NCBI GenBank assembly: GCA_035569495.1
Contig: DATMMX010000011.1
Span: forward strand, 372,001-436,000
Source: DASRDZ01 sp035569495
Lineage (GTDB): Bacteria > Chloroflexota > Dormibacteria > Aeolococcales > Aeolococcaceae
Direction: 5' to 3'
Length of the DNA stretch: 64,000 nucleotides
Part shown: positions 60,694 to 64,000 of the stretch, piece after piece
How the letters are laid out: each line of letters begins with the position of its first letter
Position numbering within the stretch: position 1 is the first letter of the stretch
Position numbers and translations under genes: made by a program
The notes under the pieces: model-generated
What the model saw: the letters and a program-made list of their open reading frames with translations, nothing else
Databases searched by the model: none
What the model was told of the DNA's origin: nothing

Positions 60694-61463
60694 GCGGGAG
60701 CGTCGGGCAGTATTTCGCGCTGGTGCTGTATGCGCTGCCCGGACTGATCGTCGGCTTCGTCGTCCACGAGCTGGCTCACGCGCTGGTCGCCGTGCGGCTC
60801 GGCGATCCCACGCCGCGGCGACTGGGCCGGATCACGCTGAATCCGCGACAGCACGTCGATCCCATCGGGCTGGGCATGCTGCTCACCATCGGCTTCGGCT
60901 GGGCCAAGCCGGTGACGTTCTCCACGGCGTACATTCGCACAGGCGCTCAGCAGGCCGCAGTGGCTGCCGCGGGACCGCTCAGCAACCTGGTGCTCGCCGG
61001 CGTCTTCGCCGGATTGCTGCACCTGGAGATCGCGCTCTCGCCCGGCCTGTTCTTCCACCTCAACGACGCCTTCACCCCCACCGACCCTTCCTTCCTCAGC
61101 TTCGGCCACGGCGGCGCGGACTCGGTGCTGTTCTTCTTCCTCAACGAAGCCTTCTACGCCAACGTGATCCTCTTCGTGTTCAACAGCATTCCCATCCCCG
61201 GGCTCGACGGTTATGCGGTGGTACGCGGGCTGTTCGGCCGCGCCGCGCCGCACCTTTTCCAGACCATCGAGGCCAACCGGCAGATCATTTGGCTGCTGGC
61301 GCTGGTGGTGCTGTTCGTGTTGCCGTCGATGAGCAACGGGGGTACCAACCCGCTCGGCTCGATCATCACCAACACTGACACCTTCCTCTACAACACTTTT
61401 GTACAACCGGGCGAACCGCCGCGGGCGCTGCTCCCCAACATCACGCTGCTCTTCAACTCCTGA
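60690..61463 (+). CDS. Site-2 protease (M50) family membrane metalloprotease
   Basis: A 257-residue protease with zinc motif VVHELAHALVAVRLGD (HExxH, His26-His30), LNPRQHVDPIGLGML and, near 165, FNSIPIPGLDGYAV, the NxxPxPxLDG motif that carries the third ligand. About six helices. The short group without PDZ or CBS domain. Cuts membrane-spanning substrates. GTG start overlaps the previous stop (GTGA). selA follows with TGATG overlap. Confidence 0.9.
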   Translation: MSGSVGQYFALVLYALPGLIVGFVVHELAHALVAVRLGDPTPRRLGRITLNPRQHVDPIGLGMLLTIGFGWAKPVTFSTAYIRTGAQQAAVAAAGPLSNLVLAGVFAGLLHLEIALSPGLFFHLNDAFTPTDPSFLSFGHGGADSVLFFFLNEAFYANVILFVFNSIPIPGLDGYAVVRGLFGRAAPHLFQTIEANRQIIWLLALVVLFVLPSMSNGGTNPLGSIITNTDTFLYNTFVQPGEPPRALLPNITLLFNS

Positions 61464-62821
61464 TGCCGTCCCCGCGCGACCTGCCGCCGGTGGACCGGCT
61501 GGCGGCGCATCCCTCGCTGGCGGAGTGGCACGGCACGGCGGCGGTGGTGCGGGCGGCGCGTGAGGTGCTCGATGCGGAACGCGCGTCGCGACTCTCCGGT
61601 ACCGCGGTGCATGCGTCCGAATCGGCACTCGCCGACGCCGCCGCTGCATGGCTGCGCCGCCGCTTGCAGCCGGGACCGCGGCACGTCATCAACGCCACCG
61701 GCATCGTGGTGCACACCAACCTGGGACGTGCCCCGCTCTCCGAAGCCGCGCGCGATGCAGTGCTGCAGGCCGCTGCATATTCCGACCTCGAATTCGACAT
61801 CGACAGCGGCGCGCGCGGCTCACGCCACGACCACGTCCGCCCTTTGCTGGCAACGCTCTGCGGCGCCGAGGACGCGCTGGTCACCACCAACAACGCGGCC
61901 GCGGTGCTGCTCACGCTGAGCGCGCTCTGCCGCGGCGGCGAGGTGCTGGTGTCGCGCGGCGAGGCCGTGGAGATCGGCGGGGGATTCCGCATCCCCGAGG
62001 TGATGCGACTCAGCGGCGCGCGCATGGTCGACGTCGGCACCACCAACCGCACGCGCGCGAGCGACTACGCGGACGCGATCACAGCGCGAACGCGCGCCAT
62101 CGTGCGCGTGCATCCGTCGAACTTCGCCATGGTCGGCTTCACCGAACGGGCAACCACGGCGGAGGTTGCAGCCGTCGCGCGGCAGCACGGCGTGTTGCTG
62201 ATCGAGGACGCGGGCAGCGGCGCCCTGCTCGACACCGGCGCGGACAGCGACGAGCCCCTGCTGCCGCGCTGCATCGCCGATGGCGCCGACATCGTGAGCG
62301 CCAGTGGCGACAAGCTCTGCGGCGGCCCCCAGGCGGGGCTGATCGCCGGGCGCGCCGCCCTGGTCGCCAAGCTGCGCCGCCACCCGCTGATGCGGGCTGT
62401 CCGGCCCGACAAGCTGGCTCTCGCCGCGCTCGGCGCGACTCTGGCCGCCTACCTGCGCGGCGCCGCACCCGACACGGTCCCGGTGCAGCGCATGTTGGGA
62501 CTCCCGCAAGACGCCCTCCGCGCCACCGCCACCGCGTGGCGCGACCAGCTGCGCGAACTCGGCATCCCCGCCGACGTCGCAGACGCCGAGAGCGCCGCGG
62601 GCGGCGGCTCCCTGCCCGGCGAGACGCTTCCCACCACCTGCCTCACCCTGCCCGGCCCCACCGGCCGCCTCATGTCCGCACTGCGCCGTGCCGACCCGCC
62701 CGTGATCGCCCGCGCCGAGTCCGGCCGCGTCTGGCTCGACCCGCGCACTGTGCAACCGTCCGAGGGCGCCCAGCTGCTCGCCGCCGTCCGCGCCGCCTGG
62801 CAGGCGGTGCACCCCGGGTGA
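61463..62821 (+). CDS. selA: L-seryl-tRNA(Sec) selenium transferase
   Basis: A 452-residue PLP enzyme that converts Ser-tRNA(Sec) into selenocysteinyl-tRNA(Sec) with selenophosphate. Key parts: NATGIVVHTNLGRAPLSEAA (about 74-93), TNNAAAVLLTLSAL, VEIGGGFRIPEVMRLSGARM, and the PLP Lys284 in ASGDKLCGGPQAGLIAGRAA. Length is normal. Translated in a chain with the M50 protease (TGATG) and the Nudix gene (GTGA). selB lies just beyond. Confidence 0.95.
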   Translation: MPSPRDLPPVDRLAAHPSLAEWHGTAAVVRAAREVLDAERASRLSGTAVHASESALADAAAAWLRRRLQPGPRHVINATGIVVHTNLGRAPLSEAARDAVLQAAAYSDLEFDIDSGARGSRHDHVRPLLATLCGAEDALVTTNNAAAVLLTLSALCRGGEVLVSRGEAVEIGGGFRIPEVMRLSGARMVDVGTTNRTRASDYADAITARTRAIVRVHPSNFAMVGFTERATTAEVAAVARQHGVLLIEDAGSGALLDTGADSDEPLLPRCIADGADIVSASGDKLCGGPQAGLIAGRAALVAKLRRHPLMRAVRPDKLALAALGATLAAYLRGAAPDTVPVQRMLGLPQDALRATATAWRDQLRELGIPADVADAESAAGGGSLPGETLPTTCLTLPGPTGRLMSALRRADPPVIARAESGRVWLDPRTVQPSEGAQLLAAVRAAWQAVHPG

Positions 62822-63351
62822 CCCGCCCCACCCTCACCGTCGACGGAGTCGAGCACCCCATCGCCGGGGCCCAGGTCGCCCTCATCCGCGACGGGCGCGT
62901 GCTCCTGCAGTTCCGCCCCTGGCCGCCCGGCTGGGAGCTGCCCGGCGGCCATTCCGACGACGGCGAGGACCCCGCGCTCACCGCCGCGCGCGAGGGCGAG
63001 GAGGAGACCGGCCACACCGTGCGCGTCCTCCGCCTCAGCGGCGTCTACACCTGGGCCGGGCTGCGCAACAGCAGCGACGCGGTCTACGTCGGCGAGGTCA
63101 CCGGCGGCGCCTGGCGGCGCAGCGTCGAAGCCCTCAGCCACCGCTGGGTGACCCTCGACGAGCTCCCCGCCACCACCTTCCCCTGGATCACCCAGCGCGT
63201 CGCCGACGCCCTGGCCTCCACGCCCACCACCCCACCCGTCCACCGCACCCAACCGGTCAGCGCCCGCCACATGCTGTTCTTCGGCGCCCGCTGGGTGGGT
63301 TTCCTGGTCGACCTGCTGCGCCGGATCACCCGGCGGCGCTCGGCCCGCTGA
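62818..63351 (+). CDS. Nudix hydrolase
   Basis: A 177-residue protein whose residues about 15-130 form a Nudix fold; the Nudix box starts at GGHSDDGEDP and continues AAREGEEETGH (REGEEETG in place of REUxEExG). WELPGG precedes it. The C-terminal 40 residues are basic with a short hydrophobic piece. Substrate unknown; its place between selA and selB is probably operon chance. GTG overlaps the selA stop. Confidence 0.88.
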   Translation: MTRPTLTVDGVEHPIAGAQVALIRDGRVLLQFRPWPPGWELPGGHSDDGEDPALTAAREGEEETGHTVRVLRLSGVYTWAGLRNSSDAVYVGEVTGGAWRRSVEALSHRWVTLDELPATTFPWITQRVADALASTPTTPPVHRTQPVSARHMLFFGARWVGFLVDLLRRITRRRSAR

Positions 63352-63373
63352 CGCGGCTGGTACCGTCACCCGG

Positions 63374-64000
63374 GTGCAGCACGTCGTCGGCACCGCTGGC
63401 CACGTCGATCACGGCAAGTCGACACTGGTGCTCGCACTGACGGGCACCGATCCCGACCGGCTCGCCGAGGAGAAGCGGCGGGGCATGACCATCGAGCTCG
63501 GCTTCGCCGCGTGGACGCTGCCGGGCGGCGACCGGGTGGGGGTGATCGACGTGCCGGGGCACCGCCGCTTCGTGCGGACGATGCTGGCGGGGGCGCACGG
63601 GATCGACCTGGTGCTGCTGGTGGTCGCCGCCGACGAGGGGGTGATGCCGCAGACCCGCGAGCACCTGGCCATCTGCGGCCTGCTCGGCGCCCAAAGGGCG
63701 GTGGTGGCGCTGACCAAGGCGGACCTGGTCGACGCCGACATGCTCGCCCTGGCCCGCGCGGAGGTGGAGGAGGTCGTCAGCGGCTCGCCGCTCAGGGGCG
63801 CCCCGGTGATCCCCTGCTCCGCGGTCACCCGCGAGGGTTTGGACGAGCTGAGCCGGGCCGTCGAACAGGCGCTGCAGGACGCGCCGCAGCGCCCCGACCG
63901 AGGCCGCCCTCGCCTTTTCGTCGACCGCGCCTTCGCCCTGCCCGGCTTCGGCCCGGTGGTCACCGGCACCCTGGAGGGCGGCCGCCTCCACCAGGGCGAC
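63374..64000 (+). CDS. selB: Selenocysteine-specific elongation factor SelB, N-terminal part (runs off the window)
   Basis: The first 209 codons of a GTPase that delivers Sec-tRNA(Sec) to UGA codons marked by SECIS elements. G1 GTAGHVDHGKSTLVLALTG (6-24), the SelB-type switch RLAEEKRRGMTIELGFA, G3 DVPGHRRFV, G4 TKAD, and the beginning of domain 2 (VDRAFALPGFGPVVTGTL). GTG start at 63374; GGTACCGT 7 bases before it may be a -10 box. With selA this proves a selenocysteine pathway; selC and selD are not in the window. Confidence 0.95.
   Translation, partial: MQHVVGTAGHVDHGKSTLVLALTGTDPDRLAEEKRRGMTIELGFAAWTLPGGDRVGVIDVPGHRRFVRTMLAGAHGIDLVLLVVAADEGVMPQTREHLAICGLLGAQRAVVALTKADLVDADMLALARAEVEEVVSGSPLRGAPVIPCSAVTREGLDELSRAVEQALQDAPQRPDRGRPRLFVDRAFALPGFGPVVTGTLEGGRLHQGD

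Overview
This 64-kb window is a very GC-rich (about 70%), gene-dense bacterial chromosome segment with no rRNA, tRNA, CRISPR array, prophage or intact insertion sequence that I could recognise. The gene content suggests a soil-type, high-GC Terrabacteria lineage close to Chloroflexota or Candidatus Dormibacterota: DUF951 next to ychF, an ArsA-family ATPase with an HSP20-like tail, LytR-type protein, ECF sigma factor with a membrane beta-propeller partner, Kdp potassium pump and selA/selB. The lineage is inferred; no taxonomic marker is decisive. Genes are packed in short operons with many 4-base start/stop overlaps of the NTGA type. Several operons appear to have a -10 box only 6 to 10 bases before the start codon, as expected for leaderless mRNAs.

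Layout. 1-14.2 kb: truncated epimerase; ECF sigma factor with membrane propeller; OmpR-type regulator; glutamate dehydrogenase with a PHA-type regulator and a small helical protein; a divergent histone H1-like/PhaF-like KATTAKR-repeat protein; low-specificity threonine aldolase coupled to a GGDEF protein; flippase-like membrane protein and sugar epimerase; infA. 14.3-24 kb: a membrane pseudokinase, cobalamin-dependent methionine synthase (metH), M55 D-aminopeptidase, a stand-alone receiver, a thiolase and a GT39-like glycosyltransferase. 24-30.5 kb: NTF2-like protein, tldE/tldD, a Tat-exported molybdopterin oxidoreductase with its cytochrome b subunit, and a histidine kinase with a KdpD-like DUF4118 membrane domain.

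30.5-43.8 kb is an ion-homeostasis block. A complete kdpFABC operon is followed by an unusual KdpD-like protein made of two tandem sensor halves without a kinase; the DUF4118 kinase is encoded convergently next to it. Beyond a LytR/propeller pair lies a two-gene unit: a soluble PRC-MgtE_N-CBS protein and an NRAMP homologue carrying the residue changes of NRAMP-related magnesium transporters. It is preceded by a 21-codon proline-containing upstream ORF and two mutually exclusive pairings that could hide or free the ribosome-binding site. This candidate Mg2+-responsive leader is the most interesting item I found.

43.1-52.5 kb: a dipeptide/oligopeptide ABC transporter (binding protein, one permease, two ATPases; the OppB-type permease is missing), a KdpE-like regulator with no usual start codon, and a NarL-type two-component system. 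52.5-57 kb: hom-thrC-thrB-lysC, the threonine branch of aspartate metabolism, then DUF951 and ychF. 58.3-58.7 kb: a run of consecutive hairpins containing a repeat also found inside metH. 58.7-64 kb: membrane protein, ArsA-type ATPase, CxxC protein, M50 protease, selA, Nudix hydrolase and the start of selB, showing that the organism makes selenoproteins.
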